A stretch of DNA of 64,000 nucleotides from Prorocentrum cordatum (lineage: Eukaryota > Sar > Dinophyceae > Prorocentrales > Prorocentraceae), in the NCBI GenBank assembly GCA_963575745.1, contig CAUYUJ010018871.1:545537-609536 (forward strand). Direction: 5' to 3'. This document shows positions 10,300 to 21,121 of the stretch, piece by piece (position 1 is the stretch's first letter; each line of letters opens with the position of its first letter). The position numbers and the translations under genes are program-made. The notes below the pieces were generated by a model that saw nothing but the letters and a program-made list of their open reading frames with translations, had not been told where the DNA came from and did not search any database.

Positions 10300-10440
10300 C
10301 AAAGCGTAGCATGGCATAGCATGGCGTGGCACTGCGTAGTCAAGCACTGCATATCCTAGCTTTGCAGCTGAAGGCATGGCATCGCACAGCGGAACACCAC
10401 ATGGCATGCATTGCACGCCGTGGCATGGCAAAGAAGAAAT
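10300..10440. repeat. Degenerate GCATGGC repeat
   Basis: Irregular gcatggc / agcatggcg phrases similar to 9640-9835. Confidence 0.5.
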
Positions 10441-10640
10441 AATGAGGCCAGCGTTGCAGCGGGAGCACGATTCTGAATGAGCGGAAGCGCGGAAATGAGG
10501 CCAGCGCTGCAGCGGGAGCACGATTCTGAACGAGCGGAAGCGCGGAAATGAGGCCAGCGCTGCAGCGGGATCACGATTCGGAACGAGCGGAAGCCCGAAA
10601 ATGAGGCCAGCGCTGCAGCGGGAGCAACATTTTGAAAACA
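10441..10640. repeat. 53-bp tandem repeat, about 3.5 copies
   Basis: The unit begins aatgaggccagcgctgcagc and recurs at 10441, 10494, 10547 and 10600, an exact 53-bp period, with few substitutions between copies. Confidence 0.85.
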
Positions 10641-10964
10641 AAAGAAAACAAATCCCGGGAATCCTGCGAGTGAAAAACGATACGCGGAGGGGGGCCGAAC
10701 ATCTCCCGGACGTCATCAGGGGGACCAGGAAATGCGGGAGAGGAGGGGGAGGGGGATGATGAGGGGGGATGGGGAGGAGGACGAGGAGGAGGAGGAGGAG
10801 GATTCTGCTGAATCTGCTGATCGAACGAACGAACGATCACGATGCCGCATGGGATCGCGCCGCGGGTCATCCTGGCCGCACCGGGCCGTCCCCGAGCCGA
10901 GCCGAGCCAGAATGCCGTGCCCTCTGAGGATGAGCCTCAAAGGGGCTTTCCAGTGGTGGGATGT

Positions 10965-11149
10965 GTACTCCAGATGTCGTAATAAAAGGGAGGGGGTCTC
11001 AACCCTCCCAGACGAGAAGTTTTAGACCCCCCCCCTGGGAGAACCCTCCAAAACATCGTCCCCAGACCCCCCCAGGCCCTCCAAGATAGCCTTGAAGAGA
11101 CCCCCCCCGAAATGAGACCCCCTCCCTTTTATTACGAAATCTGGAGTAC
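10965..11149. mobile_element. 185-bp foldback/MITE element
   Basis: The 37-bp ends 10965-11001 and 11113-11149 are inverted copies with one mismatch; both outer ends read gtactccagat and both inner ends gagggggtctca. The interior is C-rich and carries no coding. The long near-perfect inverted ends suggest a recent non-autonomous transposon. I could not identify a target-site duplication. Confidence 0.7.
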
Positions 11150-11429
11150 CCTGCCAGACTCTCTTTTTAGCCTACCCCCGATCACCCTTGGGGCCCCAGG
11201 ACAACATGGGGAAAGTCCGCCGACCCTGTCGGCGTGTGTGGGGTGTCTGTCCAGACCCGTCGACGGGGAGCCTTCTTTCGTCCCCTCCTTCCCATCCTCC
11301 TCTCCCGTCGGGGAAGAGAGAGAGAGAGAGAGAGAGCGCACCCTTCATCGTTTGGGGAACGGGTTCGCAGCCTGAGGGAATTCCATCCACGTCCTCTTTA
11401 CGTCAAGGGGAAGCCCCTTCCCTTTGTCC

Positions 11430-11800
11430 CTTCCCCGGCGGGGGGGGAGGTCCCAGAGGGGGGGGTCAGATTCGCGTCGCCTCTGGGGGTCCTCTCCCAC
11501 GCTAGTCCTTCTCCGGCGCGCCAGTCCTCCTCGGGTCCTCCCTCCTCCCCAGGTTGGGAGGAGTCCCAGGGGGGGGGAGGGGAGTCAGATACGCATCCGT
11601 CCCTGGGGGTCCTCCTGCCCCTCCCCTCCCCTCTCCCACGCCGGTCCTCCTCTGGTCCTCCTTCCCCAGGGGGGGAGGGATCCCAGGGGGGAGTCCTTTT
11701 CCTCATCCTTCTCCTCATCCTCCTCGTGCTCCTCATCCTGCTCCTCCTTGTCTCCGCCTCCTCCTGCTCCTCCTCCCCACCCTGGTCGTCGTCGATGTCT
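11430..11800. repeat. C/G-rich degenerate tandem repeat and CCT tract
   Basis: Three related blocks, each with a gggaggtcccag-like phrase, a cagat-cgc phrase and a tgggggtcctc phrase, occur between 11430 and 11700. They are followed by a tcctcctc tract to about 11785. Confidence 0.5.
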
Positions 11801-11964
11801 TTCAGGGTCGGCGGTACAGGCCGTCGGGCCTTCGCAATAGGCCCGACCATCTGTCGCGGGCGTACCTGGCACACCTACGGTAGGTTCGCGTCGTGTCGAC
11901 CGGCGGCGACCCCGCCGCCGACGTTCAACGTTGAATGCCGACGGCGGCCCAGAATCGGTCGATG

Positions 11965-12003
11965 TTGAACGATCGGACGTTGGGGAGAGGGCCGATCGTT
12001 CAA
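11965..12003. other. Perfect 12-bp hairpin
   Basis: Arms ttgaacgatcgg (11965-11976) and ccgatcgttcaa (11992-12003) flank a 15-nt loop, and a third partial arm follows immediately. The role is unknown. Confidence 0.6.
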
Positions 12004-12299
12004 GGTTGAACGATCCAGCGCGGTGTCAGGAACCAACGCCAGGGTCGACACGGCACGAACCTGCAGTACGACAGAAAACGTACGATTGACGGAACACGAG
12101 TTTGTGCCCCGCTCCTATTGCTTTGTCGACCCTGGCGGCCCCCAAGTCCAGGATGGCCCGCGGAGGAGGGGTGGCCGTCAGGGATGGGGGAGGGGCCGCC
12201 TCGGCCCCTTCGCCCGCACCGCCAGCCGTCCCAGGAGGCCCAGGGGGGTCCAGGAGCTCCAGGGCGGGGTCGGGGGGGGTCGAATCCATCGACGGACTC

Positions 12300-12960
12300 G
12301 AGCCCTTCTCAGTGTCGACGATGTCGCTTCCTAACACACCTACGTACGCTCCGAATTCGAGGATGACCCGAACGAGCTTACACGTATCTACATACGTGTC
12401 TCTACACCATGAGGGGTGGGTATGATACAGAGCCCCCTGCTTGGCATATTGATCGCCTATTTTGCTGCCCTCCCACCTCCCGCGGCCGATGCTTTCTCTC
12501 TCTCTCTCTCTCTCGGCCCGCGAAGCGTGAGCTTTGACTTTACAGACCTGCACGCTGTGACACAGTCCGCCGAGCTCCCTCAGAGCCCTGAAGATCTCGT
12601 CCCAGAGGTCCAGGTGCAAGAGGCCATTCTTATCCAGCCTGCTGGGGCCCTCTAGGATGCCGTTGATTACATTCTGACAGTGCGTGAAGATCCTCAGTGG
12701 AGGTACTCCATTCTTCAGCACCTGCAGCACTGCGTAGAGCTCCCCTCGCAATCTGTGTCCACTGTGGCCCTGGCAATGGCCCGTAGCACACATACTCCAT
12801 GTCGTAGCTGTCTCCTCGGAGCTTTGTGAAGCTCCAGCCTGCTCTCCGCAGCGGGGGGTAGTCTCCGCACTGCCAGGGAGCCGTCCGTGTAGATGTCCCC
12901 TGTCGCGAGCCCCATCCAGTCGCCCTCGTGCAGCCACTCGTCGCATGACTCGATGCTCCA
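12300..12960 (-). pseudogene. LINE RNase H domain, decayed
   Basis: The first catalytic block GDIYTDGS is read in the frame of the RT thumb (about 12875-12900). The rest lies in another frame: RGELYAVLQVLKN (the Glu block), THCQNVINGI, where the expected Asp of the TDC block is His, then KVKAHAS, and finally GDQYAKQGA near 12431-12460. A (CT)n run at 12493-12514 has grown inside the coding region and yields an Arg-Glu repeat. The frameshift and the lost Asp indicate an inactive RNase H. The tail of the frame down to 12026 is proline-rich and uncertain. Confidence 0.65.
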
Positions 12961-14220
12961 CAAGTTCAGCTCCTCTGCGGGGTCTGCCGTGATGCCGCGG
13001 CCCCATAGGCCCTCAGCTGCACGTCCTCCTAGCCATGGGTTGGCGCCTCTCTGCACTATGTAGCGCCCACCCACTTGCTCTCGTATGTGTCGTCTTGCGG
13101 GGCAGACGAAGGTCCTGTGACGGTCCGTCCCCTTCGCCATCCCGCATGTTCTGCATGTGTCGTCCGTTGCTGCCCTCTTGGCGTATAGGCGCGCCTGTGG
13201 CCACATGCCGCCACAGAACAGGACTCGCACTCTTGTGCGGTGTGCCTGCGTCCACCGTTCCTTCAGCGGCCGCTGCAGCAGTGCCCGCACCGGTGCGAGG
13301 AAGATGGATGTGATACCGTAGTCGTCCCCGTGCTCCTGAAGCCAGCTATCCTTGAGCTGCTGCTCCAAGGTGGTGACGACCAGGTGGTTCAGTTCCTGCA
13401 GCCTGGTGTACCGTAGGTCGTAGACTGCACTGCCAACTGTGATGGTGCATGCCGGCTGCGTCATCCAGCCCATCCGCCGCACCGTAGCAATGAAAGCTCC
13501 AGCTGGCCCTCGTACTGTCAGCCATGGTGACTTACACATCGCGAACTTCATAGCCCACGTTCTCCATGCCACGCTCAGCCTGTCCGCCTGCTTCGCCGTA
13601 GCCCACGCTAGGATGGGCCCGCTGTTGATCAGATTGCCAGGGTCCACGTTGTCGCTCAGCAGTGTGAGTGGTGTGGACCTTCCCTTCGTGTTGCCCTGCA
13701 TCGCCATTGCCACACTCGTCCTCAACTCGTTTAGCTTGCTGTCCGTCATGCCGACGACTGAGGATTCGTAGAGTAGGGCTGATACATTGGCGTGACTGAC
13801 GATCTTGTGCACTGCTCCTCCTACCGACCTCACGGCTGCCACCCGTGAGGCCCTTGCTGCAAACTTGAGTGCCCGCTTGCTGGTGGCGGCCACCCGTCTT
13901 CGCTTGCCCGCTGCTGCTGCGACGCCCAGGTGCGTCTCGTGCTTGGCGAGTCGTACCCCCAGGCGTCGGGAGCTGGCGTTCAGGCTGGTGCTCAGCTCGG
14001 TGGACGAGGCCAGGAAGACCGTCTTGCCCTCTGAGCCGCGCGAAACTGCCATGTCCAGTTCCCTCGAACATGTGATCACCGCCGCGATGAGCAGCGGGTG
14101 GAAGTGCGTCACGAACTCGCGCACTCCGTGCGTGGCCATGGCGAGGTCGTCGAAGAAAAGGCAGGTGTCCGCCCACGGGAACTTGAGGACGAGCTCGTCC
14201 AGCTCCAGGATGATCAGCAT
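12960..14220 (-). pseudogene. LINE reverse transcriptase, palm motif C to zinc knuckle
   Basis: A 420-codon stretch of one minus-strand frame begins just before DTCLFFDDLAMATHG (about 14135-14175), which carries the FxDD catalytic pair of RT motif C. A thumb/connection region of ~280 residues follows, then a C-x2-C-x8-H-x4-C knuckle (CRTCGMAKGTDRHRTFVC, about 13100-13170) typical of the region after LINE RT domains. The frame continues into the first RNase H motif. The upstream palm (motif A) is in a different frame at 14242-15294. Confidence 0.7.
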
Positions 14221-14241
14221 CTTGAAACAAAATGCGGCGTA

Positions 14242-15294
14242 CTACGCTGCCATTCCTTGCCGTCGGTGTAGCTGCCGTCCAGGACGATGCGCCTCACCAT
14301 GCTGTAGATGCGCAGGACGACTCGCATGACGATGGGGTTGAAGTCCTACCGTCTCGCCGCGTCTCGCCGCCTTCCACACCTTCTTGTGCGTGGCCCACTC
14401 GAAGCACTTGGCCAGGTCGAAGTAGGTCACCGCATACTCGTATCCGTCTGCCCGCGCCGCCTCGCAGTACAGCGCCCTGCAGCCAGGCAGTCCGCTCCGA
14501 GGACCGCCCTCGGAGCGCCCAGTCGTAGGCTCTCGTGTTGGCCGCCTCCCAGCGGCGCGGATGGTCTCCCACACGCGCGCCAGCTCGGGGATGGGGCCCA
14601 GGTTGCGAAAGCCTCCCGCAGGCTTTGCCATGAGGTAGAACAGGATGGTCGCCTGCGCTGTCGGCCATGGCGCGCACTTCTCCACTGCGTTCAGCACGCT
14701 TGCCACGCGTGCTGCTCCGTGATGGCTTCCCTGTCGCCATAGGCGCGGGTGCCAGTCCGCTTCTCCCAAGCCCGTGTCGGCTCGGAAGCATCCGCGCGCA
14801 TCCAGGACCTCCTTGGGGGTGATCTTCGGAACCGCGTACTCGTTCAGCTCTGGGTTGGCCGGGGCCTGACACCACGGTTCGTCGTGGTCGTAGTTGTCAG
14901 CCCATGTTTTCTCCCAGCCCGCTAGCGCCGCGTCCGCCGCCACCTGCGGGCTCAGGAGCTCGATCGCGGTGTGCGTCTCCGTCGGCTTCATCGGCTTCCA
15001 TTGCACTGGTGGTTTGGTCCACTTGTGCAGCGCCCCTGCTCCTGGTCGGCTGTGATTGGCGACCCAGCAGCGCCATCCCTTGGCCGACGCTCGTCGTGCT
15101 CGTCGCCAGGTGCGCTTGATCGCCATTTCGAGCAGCTTGGACACGCTCTCGATGTAACGAACGCCCCTGCCCGTGATCGTAGCTACGTCTATCCAGGCAA
15201 CCGCATTCACCAGTTGTGCCCAGTCTACGGTGTGCCACGTTTGCCCTTGCTCCGTCGGGAGGCGGCGCTCTCTTGCCGCTTCCGCCCCTGTCAA
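14242..15294 (-). pseudogene. LINE reverse transcriptase, fingers and motif A
   Basis: The frame reads from a basic linker (ESVSKLLEMAIKRTWRRARR) through WEKTWADNYDHDEPW and FYLMAKPAGGFRNLGPIPEL (the RT fingers, K-P-GG-R block) to the motif A block VTYFDLAKCFEWATHKKVW near 14375-14440, containing the catalytic Asp. Downstream the frame breaks; the continuation (DFNPIVMRVVLRIYSMVRR) is in another frame. The usual motif B glycine loop before FFDD is missing, so an internal deletion is likely. Confidence 0.65.
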
Positions 15295-15348
15295 CGGGCA
15301 GTCTTGCTTGGCACCGTGGCCAGGGACAGCAGGGGTCCGAGGAGTGCC

Positions 15349-15957
15349 CTATGGGTGGCTTGGGTCGTCCACCTGTACTCGGTACGTGATGATCATGTCC
15401 GCGTCGATATCACTCATGTCGTGGTCGTCATCGTTATTGTCACCGCCCTCGTCGCTGTCGACCTCGTGCTCGAGGCAGTCGCTCCAGGCGGGGTGGTGCC
15501 GCTCTAACAGTGGCGCGATGATGGCCTTGTCGAGGATGCCTTTGGCGCCGCGGCGCGCCCAGTCCAAGGTCTCGTCCTTGCCTGCAGCCCACCGCTGTCT
15601 CGTAGCCGCGGCGATCTGGCCCAGCCGTCTGCTTCGCCACGTTGCCGCCTCGGCCGACTCCTGCCCCCTCGATGCCTCCTCCACCTTGGGCGCCTTCAGC
15701 ACCTCCCAAACGTAGGTGGGAAGCTGCTGGTGGCCCTTCCGTTCGTAGAGCTCTGTGCCGGCGAAGTTGTGGCGCTTGTTGCGGCGGTCCTCGTAGGTCG
15801 TCGCCAGCTGGCTCCAGTGATCGTCCATGCCCGTTTGCTCGCACTGCTCTGCCTGGAGTAGCCGAGTCCAGGTCGTCCGTCCCGATGCGCATCCCGTCTG
15901 TAGCTCCAGCGGCCACCGCTTCAGCCGCCTCAGGACTCGCGTTCACTTGAGTGCCAG
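15349..15957 (-). pseudogene. LINE linker between endonuclease and RT
   Basis: One frame (15349-15828) gives an acidic/basic helical linker (ELYERKGHQQLPTYVWEVLK, DKAIIAPLLERHHPAWSD) ending in an Asp-rich run. A second frame overlaps. It sits exactly between the endonuclease and RT parts and is most simply the interdomain region of the same polyprotein. Confidence 0.4.
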
Positions 15958-16560
15958 CTAACCTGGCACACGGAGGAGGACGGGCGCGTTCGGCGCCACG
16001 TCGCATTGGTCCTGCGCCTTCGTTGTGATGGCACTGCCGGCCAGTGCCATGGAGATGAGGAGGTAGTCCCTTTGCCGACTGACTACCCCTTGTGCGCGTC
16101 GAACACGATGATCCCTCCCATCCTGAGCACACCTGTCTCCTCGAGCTCTGTCGGGTCCATGTTGAAATCGCCCCCGAGGACCCACACTCGGCCCGCTGCA
16201 TGCGCTGCGTTGGTGAAGTTCCTCTGGGTGGCGTTGTTCCTGTCCGTCATGCCCTCGCTGACCCGCAGGTGCCTTAGCCGCCCTTGGTCCTGACGCTTGG
16301 CGCTATGTCCATACGCCAGCCCGCCTTCTGCATGCTCTTGGCGAAACAGGAGATAGTATGCGGGCTGGCATGCAACTCCTGTGCCATCACCACTGGCGCA
16401 CTGCTGGTAGACCTGATATGATTGAGCACCCTCTCGAGCGCACCGATGGAGTTTGCATTCGCTGCATATAACTCTTGCCCACCCTGTCGTTCGCCAGGAA
16501 CGTGGCGGTGTGGTCCATGTCTTATTGTTGTTGTCGAGGGTGTGGCCAGGGGACAGAGCA
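15958..16560 (-). pseudogene. LINE apurinic-type endonuclease, frameshifted
   Basis: Pieces in two alternating frames restore the order of an exonuclease-endonuclease-phosphatase fold: NANSIGALERVLNHI (start strand, Asn), VVMAQELHAS (the catalytic Glu block), a break, then VWVLGGDFNMDP at about 16150-16185 (the GDFN Asp/Asn block), and a C-terminal stretch ending near 15960. The expected terminal S-D-H block is not obvious. Confidence 0.6.
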
Positions 16561-16599
16561 GCCAGCAGAGGAAGCAAAAGAGGCGCGCGCCTATACATC

Positions 16600-17432
16600 T
16601 GCTCGGCGGTGCAGCCCCCCTTCTCCATGATCTTGCGCATGTCCTTCTCGCTGGCCCCCGGCGGGAACTCGAGCAACTCATCCTTGATCTCCATGTCGGC
16701 CTTGGGCTTGGACCGATGTGCTGCGTGTCGGCCTTGGCATTGGCTGCCGCTGCTGCTGCCGCCTTCTCCTCTGCCTCAGCCGCCTCCTTCGCTGCACGAT
16801 CCTCCTCAGCCTTCTTCGGTTGTTCGCGTGCTGCAGCGCTTCCTGGAGCTTGCGGTCGGCGCCCTCGTCGCGCAGGCACTTGGCGGCCTGCTCGAGGAAG
16901 GCGACCGGTGCTCCCCATCCTTGCCCTGGCTTTGGCACGATGAGCTCGTCGATGCGCTGCTGGAGCTTGCCCAGCCTCTCTTCGTACTTGGCCAGAGCAG
17001 CCCTGTCTTTCTCCAGCTTCTCCTGGGCCTCGGTGATCTCCTTCTCCTGCTTCGCGACGCGCTCCTTGGCGCGGTCCCACGTGTGCTCCACTTGTTCCTC
17101 TCCCACACCACTTCGCTGTCTGCGTCGACTGTCTCCTGCAACTGCTCTGCCTGCTGCTGCAGCACGGCGATGTTTCCCGCCACCAGGGGGCCAAGGTGTG
17201 GGTCCTCAGCCTGCTTCTGCAACTCCTGGAGGTGGCCTCTGAGCTTGCGTAGCTTGGCTTTGGCAACGTCCTCGCTCTCTGTGTGGTCGGGCCCACTGCT
17301 ACTGCCTCCACCGGTGGGCTTCGCGCCGCCCTTGGTGCCCCAGCACATCCAGCAGTAGTCATAGCCAGCTCCGTTCTTGACCTTGCATGATGCGCAGGTC
17401 CACCCATGGCGCGTACGGGTGTGGGAGCCCAT
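16600..17432 (-). pseudogene. LINE ORF1-like region: RanBP2 zinc finger and coiled coil
   Basis: The ATG at 17432 opens with MGSHTRTRHG and then WTCASC...YCWMCW, an exact C-x2-C-x10-C-x2-C RanBP2-type zinc ribbon. About 60 residues later heptad-like helices begin (KLRKLRGHLQELQKQAED). After a frame change near 17100 these continue as QEKEITEAQEKLEKDRAALA and KYEERLGKLQQRIDEL. An Ala/Glu-rich helix and a short MEIKDELLEFPPG segment lead toward the endonuclease. RanBP2 fingers often bind single-stranded RNA, which would suit an RNA-binding role, but that is inference. Confidence 0.65.
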
Positions 17433-17504
17433 TCGCTTCGAAATTGGCGCCCGCTGACGCCGCGCTCCGCCTCTCTGCAGGCCAAAGGCAGGCTCGGCGC
17501 GAAA

Positions 17505-18000
17505 TGGCTAGGAGGAGGAGGACGAGGACGAGGACGAGGAAGAGGGAGAGGAGGGGGAAGAGGAGGAGGAGGAGGAGGACGAGGAGGAGGACGAGGAGGA
17601 GGGAGAGGAGAGAGAGGAGGAGGAGGAGGAGGAGGAGGAGGAGGGAGGAGGAGGAGAATGAGATGAGGAGGAGGAGGAGAGGAGGAGGAGGAGGAGGAGG
17701 AGGAAGGAGGAGGAGGAGAGGAGTAGGAGGAGGAGGAGGAGGAGGAGGAGGAGGATGAGGAGGGGAGAAAGAGAGAGGAAGGAAGAAAAAGAAGAAGAAG
17801 AAGAAGAAGAGAAGAAGAAAAAGAAGAGAGGAGGAGGAGGAGGAGAGAGAGGAGAGGAGAGGAGAGGAGAGGAGAGGAGGGAGAGGAGAGGAGAGGAGAG
17901 GAGAGGAGAGGAGAGGAGAGGAGAGGAGAGGAGAGGAGAGGAGAGGAGAGGAGAGGAGAGGCAGAGAAGAGAGGAGAGGAGAAGAGAGAAGAGAAGAGAA
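17505..18000. repeat. AGG, GAA and GGAGA microsatellites, ~500 bp
   Basis: (GAGGAC/GAGGAG)n to about 17760, (GAA)n near 17785-17830, then a very regular ggaga pentamer array to about 17960. The Leu/Ser-rich minus-strand and Arg/Glu-rich plus-strand frames are artefacts. Confidence 0.95.
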
Positions 18001-18465
18001 GCGGACGAGGGAGCGAGGGACAGGAGGGAGTGCGAGGGTAGCTCCCACCTCTCCCCATTCGCTCTGCCCTCCCTCCTCCCCTCCCCTGCCCTCCGTCTCT
18101 CCTACCCTCGGCCTGGCTCAGTATCTGCACCTGGTGCTCGGTGGCGGCCTTCGAAGGCAGCCTGCCCCCACCCCCACCCCAGGAACCGCCAGGGCCTGTT
18201 GCGCTGGGACGACTCTCCCCGCCGCTCCCGCCCCCCCGTGGGAGTCCAATGCCGAGGAAAGGGCGAGAAACTGTCCCTCGCATCGAGGCGGGACTGTTTC
18301 CAAAAACGACTGGAAGTGCCGACAGCGCGTCTCCAGGCGTGTCTCGCCCATCGCGGCTTCAGCTATGTGATCCCAGGCTCTGGGCCCACGCCCCTTCCCC
18401 CCCAGACGGGCTGGGTTTCACGGTCCCTCGGGCCACCCCCCCGCCCTGATGGGATGAGGGCGGGA
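18001..18465. other. No gene supported
   Basis: C-rich patches and short open frames on both strands without family signals. Confidence 0.4.
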
Positions 18466-18596
18466 CGACGACGACGACGATCACGACCACGACCACGACC
18501 ACGATCAGATCTCTGGCGGAGGTCGACCGCCCCTCCGTCAAGTGTAGCAGCTTTGCGTCACGCTTGGGACGGCGATGCGTTTGTCGATGCCACTGC

Positions 18597-18651
<55 letters not shown>

Positions 18652-18690
18652 ACGTTGACGACGAAGACGACGACGAAGGCGACGCTTGGC
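18466..18690. repeat. (GAC)n microsatellites
   Basis: Imperfect gac/cga repeats at 18466-18505 and a purer run at 18598-18652. A poly-Asp frame reads through them. Poly-G runs follow at 18808-18820 and 18840-18856. Confidence 0.9.
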
Positions 18691-18699
18691 TGCTGAGGC

Positions 18700-19430
18700 G
18701 GGCCCCCTCACAACCGCACACCTACGAGGGGGACCCCACACCACACCCATAAGGGGGGAAGGGGAACACCACGCCACGCCCACAGGGGGAGGGCGGGGCA
18801 TCGCGCGGGGGGGGGGGGGGGATGGCATCAGCATTAGGGGGCGGGGGGGGGGGGGGGCAGACCCTTGTCCATATATAGGCATGACTTTTCCCTGCGCACT
18901 GTGCTTAGCCTAATGACCCAAACGCCCCCCTTCCCCTGAAGGAGAAGGAGGAGGGGGGAGGAGGGCTGTTAGAGAAGCCCCTCGAACTCGCTGGGATCCT
19001 TAGACTATCTCGAAGTCTCGCCATCCCCTTCCTCCTCCCTCCTGGAGTATATTGTCTTCCTCTTCCTCATCCTCCCCCTCCTCCTCCTCCTCATCATCAT
19101 CCGACCCCTCCTTCTACTCCTCCCCCATCACTCTCCTCCTCCTCCTGGTGGAGGAGATTATTCCCGGTCCCTGTCCACTTATCTTCATTTCAGGAGCACC
19201 TCGATCCTGGAGGTCTATGGAGACCACCAGAGGCCGAGAAAAGACCAACATCACCCTAGATCCAAACCTTTTTCCACCCTGGCCAAGCGTCCCTGGTCCC
19301 GGGCTCCCTCGACCCTTTCCGAGGGGCTGGCTTGTCATCTTGAGTAGTTATTCTTATCCGTCCTGTTTTGAATTCTCGATTTGAATAGAACACTGCGGCG
19401 CCCACTCCTTCTCCTGCTCCTCCCCCCTCC
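18700..19430. other. Intergenic with CCT/CAT patches
   Basis: No gene supported. Pyrimidine triplet patches at 19060-19150. Confidence 0.4.
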
Positions 19431-19460
19431 TCATGCCTACTGAAGCGCTGGTCCCTGTGT

Positions 19461-20330
19461 GGCTGCGAACTGTGCAACTGTCGCTATTTCCGCGGGCTCC
19501 TGGGAGACACGGCGGAGTAGCGGAGTACCCGAGACCTCGCAGCATCCTTGGGTGGTTGCGAACTGTGCAATTGTCGTTACTTTCGTGGGCTCCTGGGAGG
19601 CACGCGGAGGTGAGAGGGCAGCGGGGATCCATTGAGACTTCGCAGCTTTGTTGGGGGCTGCGAACTGCGCAACCGTCGCCAGGTTCGTGGGCTCATGGCA
19701 GATACGGCAGAGTTGCGTGCAATTGTCGTCACTTTCGTGGGCTCCTGGGAGGCACGGCGGAGTAGCAGAGTACCCAAGACCTCGCAGCTCCTTGGGTGGT
19801 TGCGAAATTCACAACCGTCGCCACTTTCGTGGGCTCCTGGGAGACACGGCGTAGTTGCGGAGTACGCGCATCCAGACGGGATTTCGTTGTTGCTTGGGTG
19901 GCTGCGAATTGTGCAACCGTCGTCACCTTCAAGGGCTCGAATTAGCGGATGACCCGAGACCTCGCGGTTCCCTGGGTGGTTGCGAATTGCGTAATATTCG
20001 GCATTTTCGTGGGCTTTTGGGAGGCACGGCGGAGTAGCGGAGTACGCGCACCCAGACAGGACCCCGTTGCTTCCCGGCGGATTGCGAACGGCGCATTTGG
20101 CGCCATTGTCGTGAGCTCCTGGAAGGGAGAGCGGAGTCGGGGAGTACGCGGACCCAGACGGGACCTCGCTGCTCCTTGCGTGGTTGCGAGTTGCGCACTT
20201 GGCGCCACTTTCGCGGGCTCCTGGGAGGCACGGCGGAGTCTGGGGCCACGCGGACCCAGACGGGACCTCGCTGTTCTTGGGAGGCACGGCGGAGCAGAGT
20301 GTTTTTGCAGCGCATTCTTTGTTGCATGGA
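19461..20330. repeat. Degenerate ~100-bp minisatellite, array 1
   Basis: Nine cores of the type cgtgggctcctgggaggcac appear about every 90-105 bp (near 19491, 19582, 19686, 19734, 19828, 19927, 20009, 20111 and 20213). Each is preceded by tgcgaactgcgcaaccgtcg-like sequence and followed by cggagtagcggagtac-like sequence. The array ends at a flank (20335-20400) that recurs after array 2. Confidence 0.75.
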
Positions 20331-20334
20331 ACGT

Positions 20335-20400
20335 TCTTTTGAATAGTCGACTCACGTTGAGAAGGGGTTGGGTACGTATCGGGTAATAGATTGTTCCAGG
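20335..20400. repeat. Conserved 3' flank of minisatellite array 1
   Basis: Phrases tagtcgactcacgt, gggttgggtacgt and tcgggtaat occur in the same order at 21795-21870 after array 2, so the two arrays derive from one ancestral locus. Confidence 0.65.
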
Positions 20401-20817
20401 ACCGGGAGGCAACTTGTCGAGGTCTAAAACGGTGGAAAACATGCGACGTCAATGCGCAAGACGCCAGACAACGAAATGGTTGACGTCAAAAGAAATCACA
20501 ATTCCTGTCTCCGATCCTTGAGATGCGTTCCCTTTCCCAGCTGACTTCCGGTCACACGCTTGTTTCCAACCTTCCTGTGTGTCTCGTCTTGAAGACAGTC
20601 GGCCCAGATTAGCAGGTCGACCCTGCCAGCTCAAGGATACCCTTGTGTCCTGTGCCTCGCGACACGTGCCTTCTTATATTCCTATGGCGGTGTGGCCCTC
20701 GGAGGGGTCTTGTGTCCTCTCGCGTGTCCTGTCCAATCAAGGCCGACTGTAGAGCACTGTGGTATCCATTCCTCCATTCCTTCTCCTTGTCCTCCCCCTC
20801 CTCATGCCTCCCTCCTC
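20401..20817. other. Spacer between minisatellite array 1 and CCT tract
   Basis: No coding or repeat recognised. Confidence 0.4.
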
Positions 20818-20937
20818 CTGCCATCTGCCTCCTCCTCCTCCTCCTCCTCCTCCTCCTCCTCCTCCTCCTCCCCCTCCTCCTCGTCCTCCTCCCCCTCCGC
20901 TCCTCCTCCTCCTCCTCCTCCTCCTCCCCCTCCTCTC

Positions 20938-20968
<31 letters not shown>

Positions 20969-21121
20969 TCCTCCTCCTCCTCCTCATCCCCCTCGTCCTC
21001 CTCCCCCTCCTCCTCCGTCCCCTCCTCCCTCCTCCTCCTCCTCCTCCTCCTCCTCCTCCTCCTCCTCCTCCTCCTCCTCTCCTCCTCCTCCTCCTCCTCC
21101 TCCTCCTCCTCCTCCTCCTCC
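20818..21121. repeat. (CCT)n microsatellite, ~300 bp
   Basis: Interrupted cctcct/ccccct repeats running directly into minisatellite array 2. Confidence 0.95.

Larger units (their letters stand above)
12300..17432 (-). mobile_element. Antisense LINE, near full domain set, decayed
   Basis: Reading the minus strand from 17432 to about 12300, the order of domains is RanBP2-type zinc finger, coiled coil, endonuclease, reverse transcriptase, CCHC-like knuckle, RNase H. That is the order of a full LINE polyprotein. At least six frame changes and internal losses (RT motif B is not visible) make it non-functional. Its 5' end abuts an AGG microsatellite beginning near 17505. The parts are listed separately. 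Confidence 0.75.
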
